DNA of 64,000 nt from positions 310,001-374,000 of the forward strand of contig CAWIHS010000001.1 of NCBI GenBank assembly GCA_963836005.1, in the 5' to 3' direction. The DNA is from CAWIHS01 sp963836005 (GTDB taxonomy: Bacteria > Pseudomonadota > Gammaproteobacteria > GRL18). The notes below the pieces were generated by a model that did no database searches, had not been told where the DNA came from, and saw only the letters and a list, made by a program, of their open reading frames with translations. Made by a program: the position numbers and the translations under genes. Below, in pieces: positions 63,238 to 64,000 of this stretch. Position 1 is the stretch's first letter, and each line of letters opens with the position of its first letter.

Positions 63238-64000
63238 TTAATTTAATTTTTTCTCAATGATACGCTGTACCTCAGAGCGGTTGATTTTACCCAAGTGGTT
63301 TCTGGGCACCCGATTATTTTCAACATAAAAACGAGGGCGTAATTTTTTATCCAGGTGTTCATCTGCCCAGAGTTTTAACTTACCGGTATTTCCTTTTATT
63401 AGAGCTACCATAGAATTTCCCCAGTCAGGATGTTTTACCATACCCACAGCGATATCCTCCACAGCAGCACACTTACCCAGCAATTCCTCAACCAGCTGAG
63501 GATCAATGGTCTCTCCACCCATGATTATTCTATTATCAGCCCTGCTGGAAAATTGAATAACTTGTCCCTTGCACAAAACCAGATCATGAGTATTAAACCA
63601 GTGTTCATTTTTTATTATGCTTTGTTGTCGGTTTGACTTAATATACCCCGATGTGATCATGGGTCCTTTTATCTGCAGTTCCCCAGTAGAGTTTAAACGA
63701 TGTTTTATACCTGCCAGCAGTTGCAGTTTATCTGCTGAGGGGCCTACTGCAATAGTAGAACTGGCCTCAGTCATACCGTAACTGATGTATAGCGGCCAAC
63801 CAGAGTCTATCGCCCGTTCATATAATGCGCGAGGAATATGATCACCGCCCACCAGAACATATTTCAATGTCGCCGGGGGTGGTGTATTTTCACTATAATC
63901 CAGAATTTTTTTCAGCATCAGCGGCACCATTGATAGATGTGTTACCGGATAATGATTGATTTCCCGCCATAGTGTTTGTTCGTCAAATCCATTAACCAGC
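63238..64000 (-). CDS. menE: o-Succinylbenzoate-CoA ligase MenE, partial (5' end beyond window)
   Basis: The frame is open from base 63999 to 63238, with LVNGFDEQTLWREINHYPVT before MVPLMLKK, so the N-terminal half lies outside. YISYGMTEASSTIA is the adenylating-enzyme A5 motif, STGELQIKGPMITSGY and WFNTHDL follow, and the C-terminal RVPRNHLGKINRSEV has the catalytic Lys (A10). It activates o-succinylbenzoate with CoA. Similar acyl-CoA ligases exist, but the surrounding men genes support MenE. Confidence 0.92.
   Translation of the reverse strand, partial: LVNGFDEQTLWREINHYPVTHLSMVPLMLKKILDYSENTPPPATLKYVLVGGDHIPRALYERAIDSGWPLYISYGMTEASSTIAVGPSADKLQLLAGIKHRLNSTGELQIKGPMITSGYIKSNRQQSIIKNEHWFNTHDLVLCKGQVIQFSSRADNRIIMGGETIDPQLVEELLGKCAAVEDIAVGMVKHPDWGNSMVALIKGNTGKLKLWADEHLDKKLRPRFYVENNRVPRNHLGKINRSEVQRIIEKKLN

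Overview
The window is a stretch of a gammaproteobacterial chromosome with modest G+C. The block aroA-cmk-rpsA-ihfB-lapA-lapB-pyrF, and selU and htpG, support that placement. The organism looks like a facultative respirer that can reduce nitrous oxide and makes menaquinone. The genus cannot be read from this sequence.

Layout. (1) 1-9.6 kb is ordinary chromosome: a partial B12/radical SAM protein, a tyrosine- and glutamine-rich membrane-anchored protein, a cyclic-nucleotide/HD-GYP signalling protein, a secreted lipase-like hydrolase, a methyltransferase, an MltF-like lytic transglycosylase and an ABC exporter. (2) 9.6-25.4 kb is an accessory region full of decayed mobile DNA: ISNCY-type, ISAs1-type and two IS3-type transposase remnants, a tyrosine-recombinase fragment and an OprB porin fragment. 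It carries a cardiolipin synthase, a DUF1624 acyltransferase-like protein, a patatin-like lipoprotein and a cassette of arylsulfatase, glycine-zipper protein, DUF3179 protein and formate/nitrite-family channel (FNT) with a divergent AraC regulator. A truncated, frameshifted second FNT copy lies inverted on the far side of this cassette, and its last part and downstream DNA are almost identical to the intact copy. (3) 25.4-39.7 kb is core: htpG with a heat-shock type promoter, pgm, pyrF, lapB, lapA, ihfB, rpsA, cmk, aroA, a PAP2 phosphatase, a methyltransferase and selU.

(4) 40.5-52.0 kb, all on the minus strand, is a complete clade II (Sec-type, NosR-lacking) nitrous oxide reductase cluster: nosZ, two c-type cytochromes, nosB, nosD, nosG, nosH, nosF, nosL, nosY and a third cytochrome c. 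Perfect FNR-type boxes lie upstream of nosZ and of the diheme cytochrome, and a strong terminator follows nosZ. (5) 52.5-64 kb holds menaquinone biosynthesis: menF diverging from nosZ, then menD, menB, menA, menC, a DHNA-CoA thioesterase-like gene and a partial menE, interspersed with a nitrilase, a YihY-family membrane protein and small unknowns. MenH is not seen in the window.

How it fits together: NosG/NosH-type iron-sulfur proteins are thought to take electrons from menaquinol, and c-type cytochromes pass them to NosZ. Quinone synthesis, electron delivery and the terminal reductase are therefore side by side under apparent oxygen control. Short palindromic repeats sharing the core GTAACTACTCAGCG are scattered through the window, and MITE-like elements sit between the men genes.
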